Shown here piece by piece: positions 35,712 to 44,342 of a stretch of 64,000 nt of DNA (positions within the stretch are counted from its first letter, which is position 1; each line of letters begins with the position of its first letter). The translations under genes were made by a program, and so were the position numbers. Location of the stretch: contig NZ_VSKK01000001.1 of assembly GCF_008086205.1 (NCBI RefSeq), positions 1,736,001 through 1,800,000 on the forward strand, written 5' to 3'. A model generated the notes under the pieces. That model made no database searches. It was not told the origin of the DNA and saw only the letters and a list, made by a program, of their open reading frames with translations. The DNA is from Bizionia myxarmorum. Its GTDB lineage: Bacteria; Bacteroidota; Bacteroidia; Flavobacteriales; Flavobacteriaceae.

Positions 35712-36515
35712 ATGTCTAAAGTTGTTTTAGTAACAGGAGGTTCATCTGGAATCGGTAAGTCTGTTGGTCAGTATTTAACCCAGCAGGGTTTTACTGTATA
35801 TGGTACCAGCAGATCACCTGAAAAATATACCGCCAGCGAATTTCCTATTGTAGGAATGGATGTTACCAAACCAAAATCTATTTTGGAAGCTGTAAATACC
35901 GTTATTGAAAAAGCGGGTAGGTTAGATGTGTTAATAAATAACGCCGGTGTTGGCATAACAGGTCCGATTGAAGAAATTCCCGAGGCCGAAATTAAAAATA
36001 ATTTTGAAACGAATTTTTTTGGACCAATCAATGTCATGAAAACTGTTTTACCGCAAATGCGCAAGCAGCGTTCTGGTTTAATTATTAATGTGACGTCTAT
36101 TGCTGGCTATATGGGTTTGCCGTATCGCGGTATTTATTCGGCAAGTAAAGGTGCTTTGGAATTGGTAACCGAAGCATTCCGAATGGAGGTGAAAGGTTTT
36201 AATATTCAAATGACTAATGTGGCGCCAGGTGATTTTGCCACCAATATTGCTTCTGGGCGTTATCATGCACCTGTTTTGGAGAAATCGCCTTATAAAGGAT
36301 CTTACGGTCAAACATTACGATTAATGGATACTCATGTAGCTTCAGGTAAGGATCCTTTGGAAATGGCTAAAGCAATTCATAAAATAATAAAATCGCCCAA
36401 TCCTAAAGTTCATTATAAAGTAGGGGAGTTTATGCAGAAATTCTCCATTGTTTTAAAGCGTATTTTGCCAGATAAAGTTTATGAAAAGCTACTAATGAAT
36501 CATTATAAATTGTAA
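35712..36515 (+). CDS. Short-chain dehydrogenase/reductase
   Basis: A 267-residue classical SDR with NAD(P) binding by VTGGSSGIGKSVGQYL (about 7-22), NNAGVG near 78, catalytic Ser in NVTSIAGYMG and Tyr-Lys in YSASKGALE near 150. The start at 35712 (MSKVVLV) was chosen over one 13 codons upstream. The substrate is not evident; the C-terminal half with PNPKVHYKVGEFMQKFS is typical of broad-range flavobacterial SDRs. It lies 150 bases after the SRP RNA and 85 before the Fsa-type gene on the same strand. Confidence 0.9.
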   Translation: MSKVVLVTGGSSGIGKSVGQYLTQQGFTVYGTSRSPEKYTASEFPIVGMDVTKPKSILEAVNTVIEKAGRLDVLINNAGVGITGPIEEIPEAEIKNNFETNFFGPINVMKTVLPQMRKQRSGLIINVTSIAGYMGLPYRGIYSASKGALELVTEAFRMEVKGFNIQMTNVAPGDFATNIASGRYHAPVLEKSPYKGSYGQTLRLMDTHVASGKDPLEMAKAIHKIIKSPNPKVHYKVGEFMQKFSIVLKRILPDKVYEKLLMNHYKL

Positions 36516-36565
36516 TTTTACAATTGAAAAATTAAGAGATAAACACAACTATATTTATTAATAAT

Positions 36566-36581
36566 TTCTGCTTTTGCAGAA
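36566..36581. repeat. Dispersed palindromic repeat, copy 4
   Basis: TTCTGC (36566-36571) pairs with GCAGAA (36576-36581) around TTTT. The stem matches copy 1 at 15574. It lies 19 bases before the fsa ATG, again in a 5' untranslated region. Confidence 0.6.
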
Positions 36582-36600
36582 CCGATACAAACGCATACTT

Positions 36601-37254
36601 ATGAAATTTTTTATTGATACAGCTAATTTAGATCAGATTCGCGAAGCACAAGATTTAGGTGTTTTGGATGGTGTAACAACTAATCCATCTTTAATGGCTA
36701 AAGAAGGCATTACTGGTCATGATAATATTATGAAGCATTATGTAGATATTTGCAATATTGTAGATGGTGATGTAAGTGCTGAAGTTATTGCAACAGATTA
36801 TGAAGGGATGGTTCGTGAAGGTGAAGCTTTGGCAGAATTACACGAACAAATTGTTGTTAAGTTACCCATGATTAAAGACGGAATTAAAGCCTGTAAATAT
36901 TTTTCGGACAAAGGCGTTAAAACCAATGTAACGTTAGTGTTTTCAGCGGGTCAAGCTTTATTAGCCGCAAAAGCTGGTGCTACTTATGTGTCGCCATTTA
37001 TTGGTCGTTTGGATGATATTTCAACAGATGGTTTAAACCTAATTTCTGAAATTCGTCATATTTACGATAATTACGCTTTTGAAACTGAAATTTTAGCTGC
37101 TTCTGTGCGTCACACGATGCATATTATTGATTGTGCTAAATTAGGAGCTGATGTTATGACGGGTCCGTTAAGTGCTATTGAAGGTTTGCTTAAACATCCT
37201 TTAACGGATATTGGATTAGCACAGTTTTTAGAAGATTTCAAAAAGGGAAATTAG
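36601..37254 (+). CDS. fsa: Fructose-6-phosphate aldolase / transaldolase (Fsa type)
   Basis: A 217-residue TIM-barrel enzyme of the small transaldolase family. The catalytic Lys87 lies in VVKLPM, with [11 protein letters not shown] near 27, [26 protein letters not shown] near 120 and [16 protein letters not shown] near the C terminus. Members catalyse either transaldolase or fructose-6-phosphate aldolase reactions, and sequence alone does not decide. The start at 36601 gives [16 protein letters not shown], as in the family. Confidence 0.92.
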   Translation: MKFFIDTANLDQIREAQDLGVLDGVTTNPSLMAKEGITGHDNIMKHYVDICNIVDGDVSAEVIATDYEGMVREGEALAELHEQIVVKLPMIKDGIKACKYFSDKGVKTNVTLVFSAGQALLAAKAGATYVSPFIGRLDDISTDGLNLISEIRHIYDNYAFETEILAASVRHTMHIIDCAKLGADVMTGPLSAIEGLLKHPLTDIGLAQFLEDFKKGN

Positions 37255-37274
37255 CCTGAAGAATATATAAATAG

Positions 37275-37312
37275 AAAAAGCCTTAACAAATTTAGCGTTA
37301 AGGCTTTTTTTT
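37275..37312 (+). terminator. Rho-independent terminator after fsa
   Basis: AAAAAGCCTTAAC (37275-37287) pairs with GTTAAGGCTTTTT (37297-37309) around a 9-base loop, with a T run. It lies 20 bases past the fsa stop and could serve the convergent lipoprotein gene as well. Confidence 0.88.
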
Positions 37313-37330
37313 ATGATGTTTTTTCTAGGA

Positions 37331-38767
37331 CTATTGATTCAGCAGACCTAAAAGTTCTTCCTCAAACATTATAGAAAACATATTGGTGTGTGCATTCACA
37401 ATCATACCTTTTTTATCCACAATCATTACTTTATTAATAGGTGCAATAGCTAATTTATGTTTCGCTATTTCAGGGCTTTTAAACATAAACTCGTTGTCTT
37501 TGGAGTAATTGAATTGTGCAATAAGCTTCTTCCAATTGGCTTGGTTGTTACTCGTAGCATTAATAGCAATAAAATTAACTTCAGGATATTTAACTTTTAA
37601 TTCTTCAGCTTTTCTGTGGCTATCATTATGAGAGCGGTATACAGAAGACCAGAAATAAATCACCGTTGGCTTATTAATAAGCGTGTTTAAATCTAATTCA
37701 TTATTACGGTAATCCACAAGCGTTACTTCAGGAAGTCCTTCTCCGGTTTTTAAACCTTTTAAAGAGCCTACCATATTGTTTAAATATTGATAGTTTTTAG
37801 TGTTAGTGTTTTTAGAAGCAAAGGATTTTAAAACGGTATCATATTCTTCCGGATTTTTACTATTGCTAATAAATTCAACAGCCGTTTGTGCTAATAGTGA
37901 ATTTTTAATAGAATCATTCGTCATTAAACTATCTATCAAATTCAGTTTAATTAAATTGTAACTTAAAGATTTAATATTGAAAACGCTGTCATTAGATTTC
38001 TTAAAATGTTCGGCTAAAGCAATGTTTTCAAAATGGTGTTTCAAAAAGGAATAATACGGGAAGTAGTCCATTAACTCACAATAATTGTAATCTATTTCCT
38101 TTCTATAATCATAGAAATCTTTAGGGAGTTTATTAAAGTTTGAGCGCTCATTATTGGCATAGTTAACAAAAGGATAAACCTCTTTGCTTAAATAATAATC
38201 GTAATTAATATTGCCTTTTACTAAACTATTAAAAGTTTCAGAAGAGGGGTATTTACTATTAAACTGTCTTAATTTGGTGAGTTTATAGTTTCTAATGGAA
38301 TCTAATTTGCGTTCAAATTCCATAGGAGGAGACTGGCTAAAACCTAAAATGGTTTTATCTTCCGTTTCGCCATCCAAAAACATATTTATTAAATAGTTGT
38401 TTTTTTTAGCGCCACGACCAGTATAAACTAAAGACTCATCAAACTCTAAAGTATTTAATCGAAAAAGTAAACTATCATGAGGTTCTAATAAAACCATTTG
38501 AAATTCTAAACCTTCAGAAGCCCATAACCGGAAGGTATACAATCCTTTTTCAACATTTTCAATTTTGTATAGAAAACGATTATTTTCATCCAAACGAATC
38601 GTGTCTAATACATTTTCAGCTCTAGAAAGAATAACAAAATTGTTTTTCGGGTTTACAACCTCGCCACCAAAATATGCAGAACCTTCCTCTACTTGAGCAT
38701 CTTTTTGACAGGATACTAAAACAAACGCGGCAGTCATTAAGGTGAAAACAAGTTTTAGTTCCTTCAT
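37331..38767 (-). CDS. TlpA-like thioredoxin-fold lipoprotein lacking the active-site cysteines
   Basis: A 478-residue lipoprotein (lipobox VLVSC at Cys20). The first ~120 residues form a DUF4369-type beta domain (GGEVVNPKNNFVILSRAENVLDTIRLDENNRFLYKIENVEKGLYTFRL), the middle is helical, and the last ~130 residues are a TlpA-like thioredoxin fold with LVDYRNNELDLNTLINKPTVIYFWSS and NFIAINATSNN. The place of the WCxxC motif reads SSVYRSH, so both redox cysteines are missing, and it cannot act as a disulfide reductase. The cis-Pro region is IAPINKVMIVDKKG. A structural or binding role is inferred. Confidence 0.85.
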   Translation of the reverse strand: MKELKLVFTLMTAAFVLVSCQKDAQVEEGSAYFGGEVVNPKNNFVILSRAENVLDTIRLDENNRFLYKIENVEKGLYTFRLWASEGLEFQMVLLEPHDSLLFRLNTLEFDESLVYTGRGAKKNNYLINMFLDGETEDKTILGFSQSPPMEFERKLDSIRNYKLTKLRQFNSKYPSSETFNSLVKGNINYDYYLSKEVYPFVNYANNERSNFNKLPKDFYDYRKEIDYNYCELMDYFPYYSFLKHHFENIALAEHFKKSNDSVFNIKSLSYNLIKLNLIDSLMTNDSIKNSLLAQTAVEFISNSKNPEEYDTVLKSFASKNTNTKNYQYLNNMVGSLKGLKTGEGLPEVTLVDYRNNELDLNTLINKPTVIYFWSSVYRSHNDSHRKAEELKVKYPEVNFIAINATSNNQANWKKLIAQFNYSKDNEFMFKSPEIAKHKLAIAPINKVMIVDKKGMIVNAHTNMFSIMFEEELLGLLNQ

Positions 38768-38866
38768 AGATGTATTGTCAAGTAAATGTGGGTCTTAAAA
38801 GACAAATGTAAAAGTTGTACCTCTGACATCTTGTTAACACGTTGTTAAATATTAATATAGTTGGTT

Positions 38867-38902
38867 TTGTTTCGTCTTATGGCTTGTTTTTAGTACTTTT
38901 GC
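38867..38902 (+). promoter_or_regulatory. Promoter of ABC-F gene
   Basis: TTTG at 38867-38870 and TACTTTTGC at 38894-38902 match the -33/-7 pattern with 23 bases between, 19 bases before the ATG. Confidence 0.6.
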
Positions 38903-38921
38903 AAAAATTAAAAAGTAATAA

Positions 38922-40547
38922 ATGTTATCAGTTTCAAATTTATCAGTTCAATTTGGCAAGCGTGTCCTTTTTGATGAAGTAAGTACCACTTTTAATAATG
39001 GTAACTGCTACGGAATTATTGGTGCTAACGGCTCTGGAAAGTCAACTTTTTTAAAAATAATCTCTGGAAAACAGGATCCTACATCAGGTCATGTGCATTT
39101 AGAGTCTGGAAAAAGGATGTCGGTTTTAGAACAAAACCACAACTTACATGACGAGAATACGGTTTTAGAAACGGTTATCATCGGAAATAAACCGTTATTT
39201 AAATTAAAAAGTCAAATTGATGCACTTTACGCTGATTATACGGATGAGAACGCCGAAAAAATTGGTGAGCTTCAAGTTCTTTTTGAAGAAATGAATGGTT
39301 GGAATGCCGATAGTGATGCAGCAGCTATGTTATCAAACTTGGGCATTTCGGAAGAACACCATTATACTTTGATGAAAGATTTAGATGGAAAACAGAAGGT
39401 TCGCGTGCTTTTAGCGCAAGCTTTATTTGGAAACCCAGATTTACTAATAATGGATGAGCCTACCAACGACTTGGATTATGAAACCATTTCTTGGTTAGAA
39501 CATTTTTTAGCTAATTATGAAAATTGCGTCATTGTGGTATCTCACGATAGACACTTTTTAGACGCTGTTTGTACACATATTTCCGATATTGATTTCGGAA
39601 AAATTAATCATTTCTCTGGAAACTACACGTTTTGGTATGAGTCATCTCAATTAGCTGCTAGACAGCATGCGCAGCAAAACAAAAAAGCGGAAGAGAAAAA
39701 GAAAGAATTAGAAGAGTTTATTCGTCGTTTTTCTGCCAACGTAGCTAAAAGTAAACAAGCTACTAGTAGAAAGAAAATGATTGACAAGTTAAATATTGGC
39801 GAGATTAGACGCACGAGTCGTCGTTATCCTGCTATTATTTTTGATCGTGAGCGTGAAGCGGGTGATCAGATTTTAAATGTACAAGGACTTTCAGCTTCTC
39901 TTGATGGTGACGTATTATTTAGTAACATCGATTTAAATTTAAATAAAGGTGATAAAGTGGTCTTGTATTCTAAAGATTCTAGAGCAACGACAGCCTTTTA
40001 TCAAATTTTAAATGATAAAGAAAAAGCGGATTCCGGAAAATTTGATTGGGGAATTACAACTATTCAGTCCTATTTACCTTTGGATAACAGTGAGTTTTTC
40101 GAAAACGACTTATCGTTGGTAGATTGGTTACGCCAATGGGCTAAAACGGAGGAAGAGCGCGAAGAGGTTAACATTCGTGGATTCCTTGGTAAAATGATTT
40201 TTAGTGGCGAAGAAGCTTTGAAAAAATCCAATGTGCTATCTGGAGGTGAAAAAGTACGTTGTATGTTAAGCCGCATGATGATGACGCGTGCTAACGTACT
40301 GCAATTAGATGAACCTACAAACCACTTGGATTTAGAGAGTATTACGGCATTTAATAATTCACTTAAGAATTTTAAAGGAACTATTTTATTCACAACCCAT
40401 GATCATGAGTTTGCGGAAACAGTTGCCAACAGAGTGGTAGAGTTAACACCAAATGGCGTTATAGACCGTTACACAACGTTTGACGAATATATGCAAGATC
40501 CAAAAATTAAGGAAATGCGCGAAAAAATGTATTCCATTACAGCATAA
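38922..40547 (+). CDS. ABC-F family ATPase (YbiT-like)
   Basis: A 541-residue soluble tandem-ATPase protein of the ABC-F group, members of which act on ribosomes, either regulating translation or protecting against antibiotics. NBD1 has a normal Walker A (GANGSGKS, 34-41) and DEPTNDLD Walker B, but its signature is LDGKQ instead of LSGGE. The linker (about 240-300) is rich in Lys and Glu (QNKKAEEKKKELEEFIRRFSAN). NBD2 has LSGGEKVR and DEPTNHLD, but its Walker A position reads YSKDSRATT (349-357), lacking the GxxxxGKS lysine. No antibiotic-specific loop can be judged. It is monocistronic with its own promoter and terminator. Confidence 0.92.
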   Translation: MLSVSNLSVQFGKRVLFDEVSTTFNNGNCYGIIGANGSGKSTFLKIISGKQDPTSGHVHLESGKRMSVLEQNHNLHDENTVLETVIIGNKPLFKLKSQIDALYADYTDENAEKIGELQVLFEEMNGWNADSDAAAMLSNLGISEEHHYTLMKDLDGKQKVRVLLAQALFGNPDLLIMDEPTNDLDYETISWLEHFLANYENCVIVVSHDRHFLDAVCTHISDIDFGKINHFSGNYTFWYESSQLAARQHAQQNKKAEEKKKELEEFIRRFSANVAKSKQATSRKKMIDKLNIGEIRRTSRRYPAIIFDREREAGDQILNVQGLSASLDGDVLFSNIDLNLNKGDKVVLYSKDSRATTAFYQILNDKEKADSGKFDWGITTIQSYLPLDNSEFFENDLSLVDWLRQWAKTEEEREEVNIRGFLGKMIFSGEEALKKSNVLSGGEKVRCMLSRMMMTRANVLQLDEPTNHLDLESITAFNNSLKNFKGTILFTTHDHEFAETVANRVVELTPNGVIDRYTTFDEYMQDPKIKEMREKMYSITA

Positions 40548-40551
40548 AATA

Positions 40552-40585
40552 AAAAATCTCTAGCGAAGGCTGGAGATTTTTTTTT
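40552..40585 (+). terminator. Terminator after ABC-F gene
   Basis: AAAAATCTCTAGC pairs with GCTGGAGATTTTT around GAAG with a T run; one T-G wobble in the stem. It lies just past the ABC-F stop and before the convergent DUF2007 gene. Confidence 0.82.
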
Positions 40586-40607
40586 GAGGTTATTTTGAAA
40601 AAGGTAA

Positions 40608-40844
40608 TTAGTCTGCTTCGATTTCAGAGGTAACACTATTTACTACTGGGATGGCTTTAGATAGTTCTTCCTCATTTACATAAATATCTTGAAAACCAGC
40701 AATTGTTGCTCCAAAGCCCGCTAAACGGCCAGACTCACTTTCATCTTTTACAATGGCTGAAATACCCAAAGCATCTAACCGCTCTACAATGAGTTGTGCA
40801 ATTATAAAACTACCGCTGTATATCTTTTTATATTCTGAATCCAT
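40608..40844 (-). CDS. DUF2007 family small protein
   Basis: A 78-residue protein whose FIIAQLIVERLDALGISAIVKDESESGRLAGFG and IYVNEEELSKAIPVV match the small DUF2007 (putative signal-transducing) fold, where an N-terminal strand and helix precede an acidic C-terminal half. No function is established, and no partner gene is adjacent. Confidence 0.82.
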   Translation of the reverse strand: MDSEYKKIYSGSFIIAQLIVERLDALGISAIVKDESESGRLAGFGATIAGFQDIYVNEEELSKAIPVVNSVTSEIEAD

Positions 40845-41009
40845 AATGTATTGCTTTTGATTTTATACCATTAAATGTACGAAAAAATCATTCTTAAGAT
40901 TAGTTATATAATCCTAAAATAGATATAAAAAAACATCTGCTTTCCCTGCAATAATCTGCTAGTAAAACAAATAAAGCGCTAAAAAGTGCGGAACCTCATT
41001 TTATATAAT

Positions 41010-41018
41010 TATATTTGA
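41010..41018 (+). promoter_or_regulatory. Possible cold-shock gene -7 element
   Basis: TATATTTGA resembles TAnnTTTGC, 28 bases before the cold-shock ATG. A -33 TTG is not evident at the right spacing, so it is weak. Confidence 0.3.
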
Positions 41019-41046
41019 GTATTATTAAAATTTTTAAACTATTACA

Positions 41047-41238
41047 ATGAGTAAAGGAACAGTAAAATTCTTCAACGATTCTAAAGGATTCGGTTTTATC
41101 GTAGAAGATGACACAAACAAGGAACATTTCGTTCACATTTCTGGCTTAATCGACGAAATTCGCGAAGGCGATGCAGTAGAATTCGATTTAGAAGAAGGTA
41201 GAAAAGGAGTGAATGCAGTAAACGTTAAAGTATTATAA
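41047..41238 (+). CDS. Cold-shock domain protein
   Basis: A 63-residue single-strand nucleic-acid-binding protein. The RNP1-like motif KGFGFIVED and RNP2-like HFVHIS are present, with FNDSKGFGF near the N terminus. It is the common Bacteroidota CspA-type form, an RNA chaperone that is not necessarily cold-induced. The 200-base upstream gap is AT rich and shows no long structured leader that I can make out. Confidence 0.95.
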   Translation: MSKGTVKFFNDSKGFGFIVEDDTNKEHFVHISGLIDEIREGDAVEFDLEEGRKGVNAVNVKVL

Positions 41239-41261
41239 TATATTTTTAACTTATTGACAGA

Positions 41262-41294
41262 AAAAAAGCCTCGAATACTATTCGAGGCTTTTTT
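41262..41294 (+). terminator. Terminator after cold-shock gene
   Basis: AAAAAAGCCTCGAA pairs with TTCGAGGCTTTTTT around a short TACTA loop, with a T run. It also faces the end of convergent pheT. Confidence 0.92.
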
Positions 41295-41316
41295 ATGCTT
41301 TTATTTCTCTATCAAA

Positions 41317-43743
41317 TTAGCGTAATTCCGCACCTAGTTGTTTTTCAAAACTAGCTTGAAACTTGCTCATAATTTTATCAATTTGTCCGTCTGTAAGCGT
41401 TTTGTTTTCATCTTGAAATGTAAAGCTAACAGCATAACTCTTCTTGCCTTCAGGTAAATTAGCACCTTGATACACATCAAATAAACTAACGTTTTTTAAT
41501 AAGTGCTTTTCGGCTTGTTTAGCTAAAGTATGAATACTTTCAAAAGTGACATTGTTATCAATTAACAAGGCAAAATCCCGACGAATTTCTGGATATTTAG
41601 AAATAGCGCTATAAGAAATCTTATTATATTTAGCTGTTTCAATAACGCCATCCCAATAGAAATCGGCGAATAAAACAGGTTGTGAAATTCCAAAATACTT
41701 TAAAATGGATTTTTTAACCAAACCAAATTCTACCAACTTGGTTTTGCCAAAAGAAAACATGGCACCTTCACTAAATACATCTGACTGAATTGGTGACGCG
41801 CTTAAACGGCTAATACCTAATCGGGCGAAAATAGTTTCAATGGTTCCTTTTAAATAGTAAAAGTCACTTGGTTTATTTTCAGTATTCCAGCGGTTTTGAT
41901 GACGATCACCCGTAATGAAAAGCGATAAGTGCTTAAACTCCTCACGGTTTTTAGGAAAACTATGATAAGTTTTTCCAAATTCGAAAAGTTTTAAATCTTC
42001 ACGACGTCTATTTACGTTATGACGAACAGTTTCCAATCCAGAAAACAACATAGACTGTCTTAAAACACTTAAATCTGTACTTAAAGGATTCAGCATTTCA
42101 ACATTTTGTTCCGGATTTAAATCGGTGTTTAACTTAACGTAATCAGGATTGGTTAGTGAGTTGGTTAACGTTTCATAAAAACCTTGAGAAACTAACTGAT
42201 TACTGATAATATTTTGCAGTTTGTAATCTTCAAATTTCGATGTATTCGAAATAGAAGCGTTTAGCTTTTCAGTTGTTTTAATATTGTTATAACCGTAAAC
42301 ACGTAAAATTTCTTCAATAATATCAGCTTCGCGCTGCACATCATTACGATAGGCAGGAACCGTTAGGCCTAAACCCGTTTCTGTAACATTGTTGATTTTA
42401 ATATCTAACGAGGTTAAAATACTTTTAATAGTGTCTTTAGGGATTTCCTGACCAATTAAATTTCTCGCCTTGTCAAAACTTAAACGCACTTGGAAATCTT
42501 CAAACTTATTTGGGTAAAAATCGAATATTTCACTTGTAATTAACCCGCCAGCAATTTCTGTAATAAGAAGTGCTGCGCGTTTTAAAGCATATTCGGTAAT
42601 ATTAGGATCTATTCCACGTTCAAAACGGAATGATGCATCCGTGTTTAAACCGTGACGTTTAGCTGTTTTTCTAACACTAATAGGGTTGAAGAACGCACTT
42701 TCTAAAAAAATACTTGTTGTGTTTTCTGAAACACCAGAATCAATTCCGCCAAAAACACCAGCAATACACATGGGTTTTTCAGCATTACAAATCATTAAAT
42801 CTTCTTCGTGTAATTCGCGTTCAACACCGTCTAAAGTGGTGAATTTGGTGCCTTTTGGTAAAGTCTTGACTTCAATTTTATTTCCAATAATTTTGCTCGT
42901 ATCAAAGGCGTGCAACGGTTGACCCAATTCGTGAAGCACGTAATTAGTAGCATCCACCACATTATTGATAGGCGATAAGCCAATAGCTTTTAAACGGTTT
43001 TGTAACCAAGCTGGTGAATCGGTAACTTTAATATTTGAAATGGTTAATCCGCAATATCGTGGCGCCAAATTTTTATCTAAAACATCTATGTCAATTCGTA
43101 ACGAGCGATTATCAACAGAAAACGCGCTAACTGATGGCGTAATAAGTTCGGTGTTTATGTCTTTGTGTGTGAAACCGGCACGTAAATCGCGTGCTACACC
43201 AAAATGACTCATAGCATCGGCACGGTTTGGTGTTAGGCCAATTTCAAAAACTTGATCGTTTTCAATGTTGAATAAGTCGGCAACTAATGAGCCTACCACT
43301 GCATTTGACTTTAAAATCATGATGCCGTCATGCGATTTCCCTAAACCTAATTCATCCTCGGCACAGATCATTCCATGACTTTCTTCGCCACGAATCTTAC
43401 CTTTTTTAATAGTCCAAGCTTCGCCTTCTTCCGTAAACAACGTAGTTCCAATAGTGGCAACAGGTACTTTTTGTCCAGCAGCAACGTTTGGCGCACCACA
43501 AACAATTTGTAAAGGTGTATCCGTTCCAATATTAACCGTTGTCACTTTAAGTCGGTCGGCATTTGGGTGTTGCTCGCAGGTTAAAACTTCGCCAACAACA
43601 ATACCTTCCAATCCACCTTTTACAGACTGATAAGCGGTTAAACCTTCTACTTCTAGTCCTAAATCGGTTAAAAGCTCACTAATTTGTTCTGGATTCCAAT
43701 CCGTTTTTATGAATTGTTTAAGCCAGTTGTAAGAAATCTTCAT
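41317..43743 (-). CDS. pheT: Phenylalanyl-tRNA synthetase beta subunit
   Basis: Beta subunit of the (alpha-beta)2 enzyme that charges tRNA-Phe; it carries the editing and anticodon-binding parts. The 808-residue length is normal. The N-terminal OB-fold EMAP-like domain is at about 40-150 (VVGEVLTCEQHPNADRLKVTTVNIG), the B3/B4 editing domain follows (near 210-400, TPNRADAMSHFGVARDL, FFNPISVRKTAKRHGL), B5 lies near 405-475, and the C-terminal ferredoxin-like anticodon domain ends at 808 (YPEIRRDFALLIDNNVTFESI ... GKKSYAVSFTFQDENKTLTD). The pheS partner is not in the window, which is common when the two are separated. Confidence 0.97.
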   Translation of the reverse strand: MKISYNWLKQFIKTDWNPEQISELLTDLGLEVEGLTAYQSVKGGLEGIVVGEVLTCEQHPNADRLKVTTVNIGTDTPLQIVCGAPNVAAGQKVPVATIGTTLFTEEGEAWTIKKGKIRGEESHGMICAEDELGLGKSHDGIMILKSNAVVGSLVADLFNIENDQVFEIGLTPNRADAMSHFGVARDLRAGFTHKDINTELITPSVSAFSVDNRSLRIDIDVLDKNLAPRYCGLTISNIKVTDSPAWLQNRLKAIGLSPINNVVDATNYVLHELGQPLHAFDTSKIIGNKIEVKTLPKGTKFTTLDGVERELHEEDLMICNAEKPMCIAGVFGGIDSGVSENTTSIFLESAFFNPISVRKTAKRHGLNTDASFRFERGIDPNITEYALKRAALLITEIAGGLITSEIFDFYPNKFEDFQVRLSFDKARNLIGQEIPKDTIKSILTSLDIKINNVTETGLGLTVPAYRNDVQREADIIEEILRVYGYNNIKTTEKLNASISNTSKFEDYKLQNIISNQLVSQGFYETLTNSLTNPDYVKLNTDLNPEQNVEMLNPLSTDLSVLRQSMLFSGLETVRHNVNRRREDLKLFEFGKTYHSFPKNREEFKHLSLFITGDRHQNRWNTENKPSDFYYLKGTIETIFARLGISRLSASPIQSDVFSEGAMFSFGKTKLVEFGLVKKSILKYFGISQPVLFADFYWDGVIETAKYNKISYSAISKYPEIRRDFALLIDNNVTFESIHTLAKQAEKHLLKNVSLFDVYQGANLPEGKKSYAVSFTFQDENKTLTDGQIDKIMSKFQASFEKQLGAELR

Positions 43744-43840
43744 GAATCATGGGTTAATTAAGTTTGCAAAGATAAAATATTGAAACTAGCATTCAAACAA
43801 TGGATGTAAAAATGTGTTTTTTAGAATTGTCAGTTTGAAA

Positions 43841-44296
43841 CTACTTGGAAATTTGCCTAATTCCTTCGTAAACAACGACACTTACAGCATTAGCTAAATT
43901 TAAGCTTCTAACATGATTGCTGTAAATAGGAATTTTAAAGAGTTTATTTTGGTCTTTTTCTATGAGTGATTTTGGTAATCCTACCGATTCTTTGCCAAAT
44001 ACTAAAAACAGATCATCTTCAAAAGGGATATCCCAATGATTTTCCGTTCCATGACTGGAAAGAAATACCATTTTTGAATCTTTGTTTTTATTTAAAAATT
44101 CATCTAAATTTTCGTAATAATGCACATTTAAGTGTTGCCAATAATCCAATCCCGCACGTTTTAAACGCGCGTCGCTTATTTCAAAGCCAAAAGGTTTCAC
44201 CAAATGAAGATTTGAGCCAGAAGCTAGAGCTAGTCTGCCAATATTTCCAGTGTTATTAGGTATTTCGGGTTCAATAAGTACAATGTTAAGTGGCAT
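43841..44296 (-). CDS. trmL: tRNA (cytidine(34)-2'-O)-methyltransferase
   Basis: Methylates the 2'-hydroxyl of the wobble base in some leucine tRNAs. The 151-residue SPOUT-fold protein has IVLIEPEIPNNTGNIGRLALASGS at the N terminus, PFGFEISDARLKRAGLDYW near 42, and the knotted SAM-binding end LVFGKESVGLP ... IPIYSNHVRSLNLANAVSVVVYE. It lies about 46 bases after recG on the minus strand and is probably co-transcribed. Confidence 0.92.
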   Translation of the reverse strand: MPLNIVLIEPEIPNNTGNIGRLALASGSNLHLVKPFGFEISDARLKRAGLDYWQHLNVHYYENLDEFLNKNKDSKMVFLSSHGTENHWDIPFEDDLFLVFGKESVGLPKSLIEKDQNKLFKIPIYSNHVRSLNLANAVSVVVYEGIRQISK

Positions 44297-44342
44297 AGTT
44301 GTTTTTTATGAAGGCAATTGTTTAATAATTTATAGATGATCA

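Noticed and set aside
38922-40547. ABC-F protein as a specific antibiotic-resistance determinant
   Set aside because: The sequence resembles the general YbiT-like branch, with no recognisable resistance-type linker and no neighbouring resistance gene or mobile element.
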